A DNA stretch of 64,000 nt from Holothuria scabra (GCA_037179385.1 CM074190.1:7826284-7890283), one strand, 5' to 3'; positions 11,761 through 24,176 are shown, counted from the first letter of the stretch. Notes: a model not told the origin generated them from the letters alone. Program-made: numbers and translations.

Positions 11761-13412
11761 CTAGTATTACTTTAATATGCTCAAATACAGGTTTCTTCAT
11801 GCCATAAAGTCATCCGTAAACAATGTGAATTTTTAATCTGCTTGAAATATCGGGGGCACAACGATATACGTGCCCCACCATTATTTTCATTTGGTAAAAA
11901 TTTCTCTCCCTGTCCCCCAGATCAATACCCTCGGAAATAGGCAAATCCATTTGCCACCTACAGGGCAAATAGTGTTACCGTAAAGGCAAAATGCCCAAGA
12001 CTGGAAATTTGTTCTCGTTCATGTAGGCTATTACCTTATTTACAAAAAAATAAAATACCAAGCCAAGGACGATTTTTTTCAAATATTGGAGGACCATGTC
12101 TCCTTTGCCTCCTCATCGTCAAATTATAGAACAGACGACGATACATATTTTCATCTCACTTAATTTATGCATGCAAAATACAAAGAAGTTGCTTTTAAGC
12201 CACTCGTCTGAGGACTCTCTTCTAGTTTTATGACCATCGTTCTGCTGTTTTTCGAAAAGCCCATTTTTGGTCCAAAATATGAATGGAAATGAACAAGACG
12301 TTTTCACTGTCTTAGCGGTGGGGTTTGACTGTAAATGCCCTCTCTGTACAGCATGATTTGCAGGAAAATAGAAATTATTCTGAGGCCATGTAAACATTCC
12401 AATTTTAAAAGGAAGCAAAAGCAGAGAATGCCAGTTGTATGCGAAAGACAACACATATTCAACAGTACTAAGATAAAATGCTCAACTCCTATTAGCCCAT
12501 TACGGTCATGTGACCGCGCGGTACTTTGGGTACCCGAAAGGCCCAAACCTCAAAGGAAAATCACTGGTGGAAAATACGATTATACAGTACTGGCATAATT
12601 CTAATGACAGGATAGTGTTTCAGACTAAGCACATACTTCTCATCTTTCTAGTTTGAGTAAACTAAATTCAAAGTGCTACCACGGCACAAAACTGGATGTA
12701 ACCTACAACAATTTATGAAAGCAAATTTGAGTTAAAAAGACTGCCCGAAAGTGACGGTGGTCTGTTTTCGGGTCACACAGTGTCACAGTGACGTAAATAA
12801 TGAAATACCTAATGAAGAAAAAACTACACATCGCCAACAGCTTAAATTAAGATGCTTAATTTCTCGCAAATTTTGCACAAATCGACCCTCTCTTCAAAAA
12901 AGTAAGTTTTACAGTAATTCATGGTCAGAAACCTAGGACAGGAATCTGTTTTAAAGAAAAACTACCTGAAGCAGCAGTGCTCCTATGCCTCTTAGTCCTC
13001 GAACAAGTCAGCTTAAATGCCTCACATCAGTAAAGGTAGTCTGGGACCTCTTAACATGCACAAACATTTCTTAGAATGGACATTACAAAATACTGGAACA
13101 TGTTAGTCTTTCTCCAAGGCAGTAGTTAATCCTAGTCAAAGTCCAACATTCAAAGTTACTTTAAAGTTATTACTTTAATCGGTCCGTTGGGGAGTTTGAA
13201 CAAATGGATAACAATGTTTAAAGAGCCCGTGTTGTGCTGCTAAGGTTCATCAATGAATATACTTCAAGGTATCCTAAATTTAAAGGCAGACATTCCGTCA
13301 TCAAACTACAATTTTACCGTTAATCCTGGCACAGCTCTTTTATTGACATCAAAGTCAAACCATGCGTTGTATCTCATGTTACAAGGTTTACACTGAGAAT
13401 GCGGTTTCAATT
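11761..13412. other. No gene recognised
   Basis: Overlapping short frames near 12119-12600 on both strands look like chance. No domain, splice pattern or repeat boundary was seen. Confidence 0.4.
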
Positions 13413-13893
13413 ACCAATACCAAATACCAAAAAGCATTTATATAGCGCCCTAACAATGAACACAGCGCTTTACAGAATGAAAGCATAATGCAAAACATAT
13501 ACAAATATAGGTATTAAAATGACAAGAAACGAAAAATTAAGTACAAGAAAAGACATAGCATGCTAATTGATTAACCAAAAAGGTAAGTTTTAAGTTGAGA
13601 TTTGAAAATTTGAAGGGAAGTGGCCTCCCTGATGTTTCGTGGGAGATCATTCCATAATCGTGGAGCAGCTATCTGGAATGCTTTGTCACCAGTGACTGTT
13701 CGAGTCTTTGGAATTTGAAGAAGGAGTTTGTCACAAGAGGATCGAGTAGGGTAAGTTGAGATTGCCGGAGTAATAAGTTCACAAAGATAGTTAGGGGCCT
13801 GGGAGTGCAAGCACTTGTAAACATTGACAAGAATTTTGAAATTAATGCGAGTCTTCACTGGAAGCCAGTGAAGACGTTGTAATAATAAGGCAC
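13413..13893 (-). mobile_element. CR1/L2-type LINE, 3' end fragment
   Basis: The minus strand reads LHWLPVKTRINFKILVNVYK, then a region ending APRLWNDLPRNIREA and FKSQLKTYLFG followed by a stop at 13571. These are the hallmark C-terminal motifs of CR1/L2/Jockey-group reverse transcriptase proteins (LHWLPV..RI.FKIL, APRLWN.LP..IR, FK..LKT.LF). The piece is severely 5'-truncated near 13893. The 3' UTR includes GCGCTATATAAATGC and ends in a short TTTGGTA-type tandem tail near 13413-13432. About 95 C-terminal codons stay open, so this end is relatively young, but it cannot be functional alone. Confidence 0.88.
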
Positions 13894-15454
13894 TGGGGTA
13901 TTCACGTCCGACTAATTACACTTCAGGATGGTTTACTCACCACTCCAGAAGCAACAACCTCGGTTGTGTTTGGATGAAGGACGGGTTTCAGTCAGCCAGT
14001 TGTGAGGTGGGAGGGGGTAGAAGTAAGTTAGAATAGCTGGAATCATATGGGGTAAAGAATAACTGCTTTTAAGGTCATATCAAGTGTTGATATGTGAGTG
14101 GGGTTGTTATTCTTCAATGCATTTCTCTAAAATTTGCATTGAAATCCAATAAGTGGTTCTCATGATATGAATAAGTAAAGGTGTCATATTTTCAACAAAA
14201 AGTGAACTTGAACCAAGCCCATATGGCATCATATCCCCACATTACTTGACAAATTTTACAGCGAGTTTTGTCCTCAACAATCCCATATTATCCGAATGTG
14301 ATTGCGTAAGTGGCACAATAACTTTACAAACTTTGTATTCCCTACAGAAGATAGGTCATATTCCCATTAACGTCAAGGTCAACACAACAGTCTGTAAATC
14401 AAAGGAAAACAAAAGATTCCTACTCAATGAGGAAGTGATGTAACCTCTGCTACCTTCAAACTCAATTTAAAACACACTTCATTTACTTATATCTCGAGAA
14501 ATGCATGTCCAATCTGAATGGGAGTTTCACCATACTATGTAGATTCGGTACCTCTTAAACATGATAAAGTTATTTTCTTCCAAAATTTCCCTTTAACATA
14601 CGGTCCAGTCACGATGCTGCCTAGAATAATAAGGCAGTTTTCAAATAAGGTTATTAAAGTTCAAGGTTATATTTCACCAATAGAGTTAGCTTTGTGAAAA
14701 TGGAAGTTAGACGACTGAAAATCATCTCCCAAACTGTTCATATTAGTTTTAAACCTCAAAAGGGATTTCCCGGAGTCATTCACGTTAACATATGAAGAAA
14801 CTTTATCTCTTTGTGAAGGTGTCGGGAAAAGTACATCTCAATCATGTCAACTCCCCGTCAAGAAAACATACAATTAAACGACCACTTTTGTAATAAGTCA
14901 CAATTTTTATAATAAATTCGCCAATTTTGTGATAAATTTAGTATTCACGCAACCACTCTTGTAAAGGAAATCTCTTTCAACCACTTTTGAAATTGCAGTG
15001 GTTTACACCAGAGGAGGCGCTGCTTTTGAAGAGTTTGCTATTTATGATGCATACATAAAATATGGTTCTCAGAGTGGGCTGTGACCTGAGGGAAACATTT
15101 GGATATCAGGACTTCGGAGACAATGAGAGCAATGGCGACCGTTTTAAAAATTTCGCACCATAGCGACGGGTTAGTTTCCGTAGTATTCGAACTATATAAA
15201 CTAAATGGTATATATAGTCAGAATACTAGGGATACTTATCCTTCACCCTTTAGCGTTGTGGTCCAATAAGTAGCACTTTTTTCCTGGGACAACAGTTATT
15301 GAAGTGACCTTTTAAGTATATTTGTTTGGGACCTGCATGGATAAACTTGAAAAGTTGCCAAAATGTGACGCTTTGAACAGTCGCAACAGGTGTATTAATC
15401 ACGGAGCTGCAGTAACTCCACAGTTCCTTTGTAACATAAAGCAGTAACCATGTT
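13894..15454. other. No gene recognised
   Basis: Repeated short motifs such as ccacttttgtaataa occur around 14880-15000, but no bounded repeat, exon or RNA gene was found. Confidence 0.4.
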
Positions 15455-15809
15455 TATGAGGTGCCATATCGGCCAATATTTTATAACATAAATATATTTA
15501 GGTTATGTTATAAACTCAAAATATATTTAGGTTATGATATAGAAAGTCCAATATATTTAGGTTATGATATAGAAATTGATATAAATGTGTTATATTATGA
15601 ATCCAATATATATAGATTATATTACTACTCTATATAAATAGCTTATGAGTGAACTGTCTTAGTTTACGAGTAATCCATATAGTTTATAAAATTGCAATAT
15701 ATATAGGTTATGACTGGAAATGCAGCTCGAACAAACGAATGGCGTTACGTCACGAAGATAGGCGTGATCACAAACGGATGGGCGTGACAGTATGTACGAA
15801 GGCGGGATC
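15455..15809 (+). repeat. Left long TIR of the 8.2-kb element
   Basis: A 355-bp arm. Its outer half is an AT-rich internal repeat of ATATATTTAGGTTATG-type units; its inner half carries GGCGTTACGTCACG and ends GTACGAAGGCGGGATC. Confidence 0.85.
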
Positions 15810-16737
15810 ATATTTTTGTTCTAGCATCTCGAAGAATTCAGTGAATTTAACAAAAAAAGAAACTTTCTACAACAAGATTACCGAACTTAAAGATTTCTGT
15901 GCCCTTGTGGAGACGCTATATAGCAGAGCCCGTGGCTGCCAAGAGAGTAACTAGACAAAATTGAGAAAGATATGGACAGTTTGTACAAGACAGTTGGGCG
16001 ACCCTCAAAATATGTGCCGCATACGGTTTAATAACTAAATAATTCCACGGCGATCCAGGGGGACCTTCGGACATCACCGGCCCCTATATTTCAAGAAAAC
16101 GCCCATTGGATTTTAATTCCATACCGTAGCCTCCGTAGGCAGTAATTGAGTGAAAATGTGGTATTGTCCTACACTACTAAAAACAAGCCGCGAGCCTTTA
16201 CCACCGAAAAAGGAGGACTCGCTACTTTCACTATTTGCAAGACAAATCAATAAAGAACAGTAAACATCTTTCCATACTTACATTCGGGCCTGTTACGGTA
16301 CTCAATGGATCATGAAGGGCCTCGGCCTAAATGATTGTTCGGGTGTACAAGCTGTAAATATTACTTTACGACTCCATTAGTCGTGAACTTGCAGTTGGCG
16401 GTGTGGCTAGCGTGGATGGATAATACGCTTTTGCTTCGGTAACGCGAGTTCGGGTCCCACAGTGTATCAGTTATTTTCCTTTTTCCCCTTTTTCGTGTTA
16501 GGGCTTTCCCCTTTTTTCCTTTTGTCTTCCTTATCCTTTGTAACAATGCCAAACATTATATCTTCTTCGCGCCGCCACGAGGTGTATGAGGGATTAATGA
16601 AGAAACCCTTTTATCTTTTGTTTTGTATGTACAAGCATGTGCTCAGGCAGTCAGGACGTAAATAACCCATAACCTTATAATCTAACCCATAAACCTAACC
16701 CGAGTCCCCAATCTCAATGAGTCGGAGAAAATGTGAC

Positions 16738-17169
16738 CAGTGGCGCGTACTCAGGAATTCGCTCTGAAGGAGGGGGCATGCAGTATGCTGAGTGATCCCT
16801 GGTCTGGTCAGGGTGTAAGGGGATATCCGCTCCCCTTACTTTTGGAAAATTTGGGTGTCCTTACATGTAATCTGGGGCTATGTTGGCCTGTGCTAACTTT
16901 TGCAGTTAAATCTGGAGTATCACAATATGTGCGCATTCTTTGGAACAAAAGAATTGGCATCAGCGAGGGTGCTTTGGGGAGACAACGCCCCCCCCCCCCA
17001 CCCACCCTTTGAAATTTTTGGGGAAACTGGGTGTCCCTTCATTCATTCTGGTGTCATATATGCTATATGAAGTAAAATTTAAGTACCAACAAAATTATGT
17101 ATTTTTAGGATAAAAAATAGCATCCGCCGGGAGGGGCCTGGCCCAATGCCTCCCATGCGTACGCCACTT
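16738..17169. mobile_element. Short hAT-like element (432 bp)
   Basis: Begins CAGTGGCGCGTAC and ends GCGTACGCCACTT (last base changed from G). The flanks are aatgtgac (16730-16737) and aatgagac (17170-17177), an 8-bp TSD with one mismatch. Contains a poly-C run at about 16989 and G-rich subterminal stretches. Non-coding. Confidence 0.7.
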
Positions 17170-18042
17170 AATGAGACTGAGTAATGAAAGGGATGGGGGA
17201 CTAATGAGATGAGAGACTAATGAATGAGGCAGGGAGACTTATGATACGAGGAGCTGATGAGACGAGGACTAATGGGAGAGGGACAATTGAGATTTGGGTC
17301 TATACAATTATGTACAGAGTCGTGACTTTGTAAGAACAACTACTTCTAGGAAACCATGATCTTTGAGGTGGAACCCTGGATCCCCGAACTGGAGCCAGAA
17401 GCTCTCGCTTTGTGCTCAGTTTCGCACTGCAAGCGAAAATGTTCATCCCCAACATTTTCCTTTGCCCTTTGTTTGCTGCCCCCCCCCCTTCCCCCAAAAT
17501 TGATATTGTAGCGCTGCCACTGCTCTCTCACTCAAGACAATATTTATTCTTAGACTGCATTTGTGTTGCATGCGCATGCAGGTATCAGGTAGTCAGCTAG
17601 ATGGGTGAGTTCCGCACTGAAGGACTCTGTCGGACTCGGATCCCGGCTGATTCGAACACAGCTTGTACTCGAGGCCATCTGTACTGGGCTTGACTTGGAC
17701 TTGGAACTTCTGGACTCGGATCCGGCTCAGGGCTCGGGGCAGTTGGACGCGACTCCATCCCTGCAAAATAGAGAATGTTTAGGTTCTGCTATACAAGCCC
17801 GGGAATGGCGTTTCCGGCTGTCTGAGAAATAACAATTTTATGAACACTCCGTGCCAACTGCCGATAGCGTTCGGCTTACTATAGTCTTTCGGACAGCATT
17901 GAATTGTTCAGGCAAAGAATGTTCTGTCCCACCAAACTTAAATGGCCCCTAACTCTTATAGCGGCCCATACTCTCTGATGGCGACATACACAAACTTAAA
18001 ACTAGCGACGTAAGTCTTCAGTGAATAGCTTTGATCACCTGA
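17170..18042. other. Low-complexity spacer with one module copy
   Basis: GA-rich ctaatgaga-type repeats (about 17168-17290), a poly-C tract near 17480 and GGACTCGG-rich sequence near 17620-17760. A diverged hairpin-module copy lies at 17806-17895 (TTTCCGGCTGTCTGAG, CACTCCGTGCCAACTGCC, TAGTCTTTCGG). No gene was seen. Confidence 0.5.
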
Positions 18043-18050
18043 GACATAAA

Positions 18051-18851
18051 CAGGGGTGGCGCCAGCAGGATGGGGGTGGGGGCGGGCCCCCCCCCCCCCC
18101 CCCCGTCGGGAGAGGTCGGCGATTTCGTCGGGGAGGAATTAAAAAAAATCTAAAAGAAATGAAGTTACTGGGTTGGTGATTTTGAACCTTTTTTTTGTTT
18201 TGTAATTCTATTTCAAATCAGTCGTAAAATTACAACATGTCCCCAATATGAGCTTCAGATTGTGGCAAAATTTTCCAGTTTCGATGGATACTCAGTACAA
18301 CAAATAACCAAAGCCACCTGCACTGTTAATCACCCCGAGATTTTACCTAATTTTGCTCTTGAAAGGCATATCACTTTATAAAGAACCTAGTTTTATCATT
18401 ATAACCTTACAAAAAAATTTCTGCAATATAATAAGCTCAAAATGTTCAAATCTTCGTTCAAAAAAGGGAAAAACTTTTCGGGCAAACTTCTAGTCTCGTC
18501 TGGAGACCTAAGGACGTAGGTCTAGGACGAATAAATGCATGAACGCAACAGAATTTCAGCTGTCGTGTATAAAACGTTTTTTATTTTACCCATAAAAAGG
18601 ACAGATTCTTTGATAACACCCGGCGTTTTAATGGTCTTTCCAAAAGCCAAATTTCTTTCAAAAATTTTAATTTTTTTCTTCAAAATATACTCCAGATTTT
18701 GAAGTATTTGTTGAAAAGAAAGTCAGAAATTTTGGCGCGCTTGGCGCGCCTCAAATTTTGCCATTTCACTTCCCACTGGGACCCACTCAATGCCTTTGTC
18801 GGGGCCTTGAAATGCTGGCCCCCTGTCGGGCAAATCCTGGCGCCACCCCTG
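18051..18851. mobile_element. Non-autonomous hAT-like transposon (801 bp)
   Basis: A perfect 15-bp TIR, CAGGGGTGGCGCCAG, is inverted at the right end as CTGGCGCCACCCCTG. A perfect 8-bp TSD, gacataaa, flanks both ends (18043-18050, 18852-18859). The CAGGG start and 8-bp TSD are diagnostic of hAT. A 16-17-bp poly-C run follows the left TIR. No transposase frame. The body contains a tcaaattttgcc / ggcgcgcc region also found in diverged form just downstream. Confidence 0.92.
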
Positions 18852-18944
18852 GACATAAACACATGGTAGACACTAGTTAGCATTTTTCGTTATAAAGCAA
18901 ATATTTTTCTAATATACGCTTTTATTTTCACAAGAGGTAAACGT

Positions 18945-19260
18945 TTTCGGGCGAAATTTGCAGTTTGTCAGAGCGCCTTAGTATACGTAAAGAAGGACTA
19001 CAATAAAATGTGTAACGCTAAACGAATTTCAGTCGTCCATATAACTTTCTTGATTTTGCTCATATGATTGGTAGATTCTTCCATAAACACCCCGACTTTT
19101 AATGAGCCATACTAAAAGCCAAATTAATTTCTCCCAAATACTTCAAACCAACTTCTAAACAAGTCGCTCGGGATTTTCAAATATTTGTTACAAGAAAGCC
19201 AAAAAAACTGAGAAGCTATGCGCGCCTCAAATTCTGCCTATCACATCCCCCCGGCAACTC
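18945..19260. repeat. Diverged copy of the 18051-18851 element body
   Basis: Follows the same order of landmarks as 18480-18790: TTTTCGGGC, a T-rich stretch, AAAAGCCAAAT, GAAAGCCA/GAAAGTCA and GCGCGCCTCAAATT. The copies are roughly alignable but strongly diverged. No clean ends. Confidence 0.6.
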
Positions 19261-19620
19261 ATCGACCGTTTTCGGGGCTTCCAAAACCTATGACGATTGG
19301 TCTTTTAAGCCACAGGCTTCCCAAATGTGTCGCAATTTTTTAGCTGTTTAATTTTTCGTGACTATGTTACCCTTATTATGATACTTTTCTATTTTCGGTC
19401 AAATGCTTGAAAGAATTTGGAATTTCGACCTTTTCGGGCATATTGTGTTGTGATAACATGTGGCGTAAAACTCACGAATAACTGTACAGCTTTTTGAGCT
19501 GCCCGAAGGTGAAGCGAAATTTTGGAATCTTGTCCAATTTTCTTGAAAATTTTACTGCGACTGTATGACATTTCTTTCCCTTTTTTCGGGCATATCCTTT
19601 TTTAAGATTTCGGCCACATT

Positions 19621-20053
19621 CAGGCCCGTAGCCAGCCCATGTGGAGGGGTGGGTCTTTTTTCCAAGATGTGGACCTTTTTCGAAATACGAAGACGGCTGG
19701 CGCGTGCCATAAGCATGCAGTTGTTATGGTCCGGGGCATGCTTCCCCGGAAAAGTTTGAATTCTGCAGATCTCCTGCAATCTGGAGCATTTTAAAGGACT
19801 TTTGAACACAACAGAAGTCCCTTTTCCCCAGGAATTCCACACAGTACACCACTTATTGAGAAAAAATCATACATGTAATCTGAAAGGTTTTATCTTCCTG
19901 CAAAAAGTGAACGGAAATTCGTCCTCAATATGTCAAGATAAAAAATATTTCATAGCTGAACCTTCAAACACCAGAACACAGGGCTGGAAAAATGGACCTC
20001 CCTCAAGTTGGGGAGGGTCTTTCGAACGCTCCGACTCCCTGGCTACGGGCCTG
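19621..20053. mobile_element. TIR element, probable hAT-like (433 bp)
   Basis: A perfect 15-bp inverted repeat: CAGGCCCGTAGCCAG at the left and CTGGCTACGGGCCTG at the right. The flanks share only acatt (19616-19620 and 20054-20058), so a full 8-bp TSD is not preserved. The host sequence around it ends GTACGCCACTG at 20196, the right end of another hAT-like copy whose left end I could not find. Confidence 0.65.
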
Positions 20054-21102
20054 ACATTTAGGAATTTTCTGAAAAACCATGCCATTTTTTCTTCAGAATT
20101 AAAGGACTGTCCGATTTTTTTGCCAAATTCCTGCCCGAATTTAGATTTTGGGGAAATTTGGGGACAGCCTCCCCCCGCCCCGCCTCGTACGCCACTGGGT
20201 ATGTCCACTCCACCCAACAGCTAGGTGAGGTCCTGTAGTGGTAAGGTTGCGATCCTTGAGACTGCATTGACCCAACATGGGCTTGGTTGTTGCATTGGCC
20301 AATGACTGGCAACACTGGCTGTGAAAAGTGCAAATTCCTTCCAACCAAATTTGACTTAAATATTCTACCCCCCCCCCCCACACCAAGTATGATTTTGAAA
20401 CAAATTTGTGCATTCCCAGGAATTGAAAAAAATCCCTACAGGAGGAAGAAACAGGCCAGATGCTATAGGGGCCATGCTAGAAGCACGCTTTTTCAGGACT
20501 GGACATAATCCACACTATGGTATCCGATTTCAGCCACTCCAAATCTGCTAGAAAATTATCCATCCAGAAACCCGACGAATAAAAAGTCAAGAGATTCCAA
20601 AGATATGAAGTTTGTTACAGTCTACCGAAGTTTTTTCCGATATCCAGAGTGGATCCATCGCAAGTGCATATATCTTTGTCATGGTAGCGGCTGGGTAGCC
20701 GGGATTGAATATCATCATCGGCCAGCAATAATATAATTTTTGCCAGGTCGCCATTGGGTGGGGGGATGGGCGATTCAGTGGGGGGATGGAGCCCCAAGCC
20801 CCCCCCCCCCCACAAGTAGCTGTTTCACTGTTTTTATATTTTTTCCAAAAAATTATTTTTCCCTTGAAGGAAGGTTTTAGGACTATCTCATTTACATCTG
20901 GTGTACATTTATTTTCCTTTTTTCTTTTGAATTTCCTTTGAAGAAAAACTTCCTTTCCGCCTTCGATATCTCAAATGTTCGTACAATGGTAGGAGAATTT
21001 TTTTTTCTTGAAGGAAAAACTTTATTATGGTAGGAGAATTTTTTAATCTGTCTTCCTCTTTTCTAGGGTAGGAAGAAATTTATTTCATTATGGCAGGAAT
21101 TT
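20054..21102. other. Repeat debris, no gene
   Basis: Contains an orphan hAT-like right end (GTACGCCACTG at 20196), poly-C tracts near 20370 and 20798, and tandem-like ggtaggagaatttttt stretches around 20990-21060. Confidence 0.4.
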
Positions 21103-21412
21103 TTTTTTTTTTTTTTAAAGGAATGCTTTATTTCAACCTTCAAATACATATGTGCAAACGAGTATTTACAGAATTTTAAGAAAAAAAGAGAGTTTTTTTT
21201 TTTTTTGAAGGAACGCTTTATTTCAACCTTCAAATACATATAAGCAAACAAGTATGTACAGAATTTTAAGAAATAAGGAGAATTTTAAGTTGATCTGAAA
21301 ATTTACAGCACACAAAAGAAACAACCTACCCGGACCCCACGAGGCGAAAATCGATCTCGGATCCTAGGGAATCCCAAACGTATTTCAAACCACTACACCA
21401 ACAGCTCGCTGA
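21103..21412 (-). mobile_element. tRNA-derived SINE with duplicated poly(A) tail module
   Basis: On the minus strand, a tRNA-like head at about 21412-21335 carries an A-box-like TGTTGGTGTAGTGG (21390-21403) and a B-box-like GAGATCGATTTTC (21346-21358), as in a pol III promoter. Downstream, a 90-bp tail unit containing TTGAAATAAAGC and ending in about 14 A residues occurs twice in tandem (21207-21296, then 21117-21206, with T runs on the plus strand). An AATAAA-like motif followed by poly(A) marks a retroposed 3' end. The second tail may come from insertion at, or slippage in, the first poly(A). Confidence 0.6.
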
Positions 21413-22092
21413 TGACGTCATGAGGTTGATAATTTTATTAATTAAACATTAAGGAAAGTTCTAATGTAAACTTAAATATTTGTGCCTTTGGAAGTGTCTG
21501 GGTTACTCAAGGGCATCTTGGCTTTCATTTTGCAAATATGTATACCTTCCCTGAATGGTGGTCGCAAGAATCTAGTAGCCTATGCCTAAGCCTGCTTTGC
21601 TTAGACTGGCTAGACAGAAAATTTGCCCTGCATGGGAGCATATCCCAATTAGCAGGTGTATTACTGCGTCCATTTGTTCGCCCTCAGATAGAGTCCCTAA
21701 AAGGAGCACTTTTTTGATATGTTATGGAATGAGCTGGGGTTTTCTGTAAGTTTCTTCTGAAAGTATATCAAATAAAGTACCATTGGTGAAAAAATGGGCT
21801 TAATTGAAGCAATTTTGTGGAAATTATGGGCCTTAGAAGCTGGCGGAGGCATACCGAGATTTTAGTGAAAAACAAGGCTTGGAAAAGGTGGTTTGAACTT
21901 TGAGGTGAAATAGCAAAAAATCTTCACGGTCATGATATGGTAAATTGAAAGTGCCATGAATGGCCAACTTGTCAGCTTTCATATGAGGGGTAGCTTGACC
22001 CTGGCGAAAACTTCGACAAGCTTTTAGAGGCCCGTTTACTTTTTGAATTTAGTGTGTAAGTCAATGGAGGAATTAATGGGGATATGCTCCCG
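21413..22092. other. No gene recognised
   Basis: Spacer between the SINE and the foldback element. Nothing coding was seen. Confidence 0.4.
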
Positions 22093-22100
22093 CATACGAA

Positions 22101-23070
22101 CACAGGTCGTCCTAGCGTTATATAGTATATATAGTATATATATATAAAAAGGAAAAGGTAAGACACACCGCCTAACACCAACACAGTGCTTCGCACAAAA
22201 CTGTTCATGATTTCTCACCTCATACTACATTTACCCCTTCAGATCTCTTGAGAACCTTCCCATCATCTTCTCCTGAAGAAACACAACAAACTTTAAGTTG
22301 TCTTAAACAAAAAACCTCGCATCAAATGCAAAAAATCTTCTCCTCCGATTCAATGCTAATGACGGACTAGATCACTCTTCTCCAATTCATGACGTCACAT
22401 TACGTAATGGAATTGCCCTGTACGAATCCGGTTCTCCCATTGGATAGTTCGAACTACTTTCAAATCTGTCAACAACCAGACTGTAATTTTTTTTCTCCAC
22501 GGGGAACCTGAACAAGAAATGGAAAACGCGCGGATCAGAAAACCCAGCATTCCAAAACGTGTGTGCCCTCCCGCAAGTACATGCAACACGTACAGGTATG
22601 TACTGTACCGTAGGATTCCCCCTGCTGTGCTACAAAAAAAAAAAACGTGCATGCGGCATACGAGCGGTCTTCACGTACAGCATGCATACAACAGGCGGTC
22701 TCAGCATTTACATACACTGGCTCAACGATGGGAGGACCGGATTCGTACAGGGCAATTCCCATTACGTAATGTGACGTCATGAATTGGAGAAGAGTGATCT
22801 AGTCCGTCATTAGCATTGAATCGGAGGAGAAGATTTTTTGCATTTGATGTGAGGTTTTTTGTTTAAGACAACTTAAAGTTTGTTGTGTTTCTTCAGGAGA
22901 ATATGATGGGAAGGTTCTCAAGAGATCTGAAGGGGTAAATGTAGTATGAGGTGAGAAATCATGAACAGTTTTGTGCAAAGCACTGTGTTGGTGTTAGGCG
23001 GTGTGTCTTACCTTTTCCTTTATATATATATATATACTGTTTATACTATATAACGCTAGGACGACCTGTG
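22101..23070. mobile_element. Foldback transposon with ~340-bp arms (970 bp)
   Basis: The left arm (22101-22440) and right arm (22728-23070) are near-perfect inverted copies. The element begins CACAGGTCGTCCTAGCG and ends in its complement. A perfect 8-bp TSD, catacgaa, flanks it (22093-22100, 23071-23078). The arms contain TA microsatellites of differing length and the palindrome TGACGTCA next to TTACGTAA. A 287-bp unique centre has no coding potential. An 8-bp TSD is compatible with hAT or P; the superfamily is unassigned. It lies inside the 8.2-kb composite element. Confidence 0.9.
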
Positions 23071-23298
23071 CATACGAAGGCCTACGACCATGCCTACGAC
23101 CTAAACTCTCCTGGCCACGTACCTGCTGGTCTTTCCACGATTTCTTCTTCATTAAAATTCATTTTAGGTAATTTTATTACACCAACGTTAGTCAGCCTAG
23201 TTGTAGCAAGTTACCGTTTGTAAAACTTACAAGCTACACGCAGTGCTAGCATATGTCGGATGTATATACAGGCAGCTTCGAGAAGCCAACCGTGATCC

Positions 23299-23674
23299 GA
23301 TCCCGCCTTCGTACATACTGTCACGCCCATCCGTTTGTGATCACGCCTATCTTCGTGACGTAACGCCATTCGTTTGTTCGAGCTGCATTTCCAGTCATAA
23401 CCTATATATATTGCAATTTTATAAACTATAATGGATTACTCGTAAACTAAGACAGTTTACTCATAAGGTATTTATATAGAGTAGTAATATAATCTATATA
23501 TATTGGATTCATAATAAAACACATTTATATCAATTTCTATATCATAACCTAAATATATTGGACTTTCTATATCATAACCTAAATATATTGGAACTATAAT
23601 CAATATATTTTGAGTTTATAACATAACCTAAATATATTTATGTTATAAAATATTGGCCGATACGGCACCTCATA
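23299..23674 (-). repeat. Right long TIR of the 8.2-kb element
   Basis: A 376-bp inverted copy of 15455-15809. It is slightly longer because the AT-rich internal repeat near 23585-23620 differs between the arms. Confidence 0.85.
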
Positions 23675-23680
23675 CATGTT

Positions 23681-24168
23681 CACCTTCCTGCCCGGTGCAA
23701 ATACCGGCTGTTTGGGCTGCATATATATGGTGTCAAAATGCATACTTGGGTAGGATCACGCACTTAAATATCATTGTATTACGCACTTGATGACAACCGG
23801 CAAGTCGTTTCCCTGTGAGAGTGGAGCGTTCAAAAGGTACAAATGATACTACCAGAGTCAGAAGAACATAATTTTTTACAAACATGTATCAAGTAAATAA
23901 ATAAAATCCAGTGACGGCATACCTGGAGTATTATTGACGGGATTATATTACACCAATGCCAACATCTTAGCCAGTCAAGTGCTCTAATAGAGCCCTGTAA
24001 GGGTTTAGTTGGAACACCCCTAAAATTTTATCAATTTGGAGAACGCTAAACTTCTGCTTATCAAAACATCCCACCATATTTGCCTGTACAAAATTGTGTG
24101 CCTATTAGCCTATGTCAGATAAAATGACGTTATCAAGTCATCTCACAAATTGTATCAAGAAAAAAAGA
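23681..24168. other. No gene recognised
   Basis: Spacer. No exon, RNA gene or repeat boundary was found. Confidence 0.4.
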
Positions 24169-24176
24169 AAAGACCT

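Larger units (their letters stand above)
15455..23674. mobile_element. 8.2-kb composite element bounded by long TIRs and a 6-bp TSD
   Basis: The left arm (15455-15809) and right arm (23299-23674) are inverted copies of each other, starting TATGAGGTGCC and reading through TATCGGCCAATATTTTATAA. The same 6 bp, catgtt, lies immediately outside both ends (15449-15454 and 23675-23680). The inside has no long ORF and holds several independent transposons with their own TSDs (16738-17169, 18051-18851, 22101-23070), so much of the 8.2 kb is later insertion. A 6-bp TSD fits Polinton/Maverick or IS3EU-type elements, but the ends do not start with AG and no polymerase or integrase is visible. Superfamily unknown. 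The alternative is two separate inverted insertions; the matching 6-bp flank argues against that. Confidence 0.65.

Noticed and set aside
15455..23674. Polinton/Maverick interpretation of the 8.2-kb TIR element
   Set aside because: A 6-bp TSD and long TIRs fit, but the ends are not AG..CT and no polB, integrase, ATPase or capsid coding is present.
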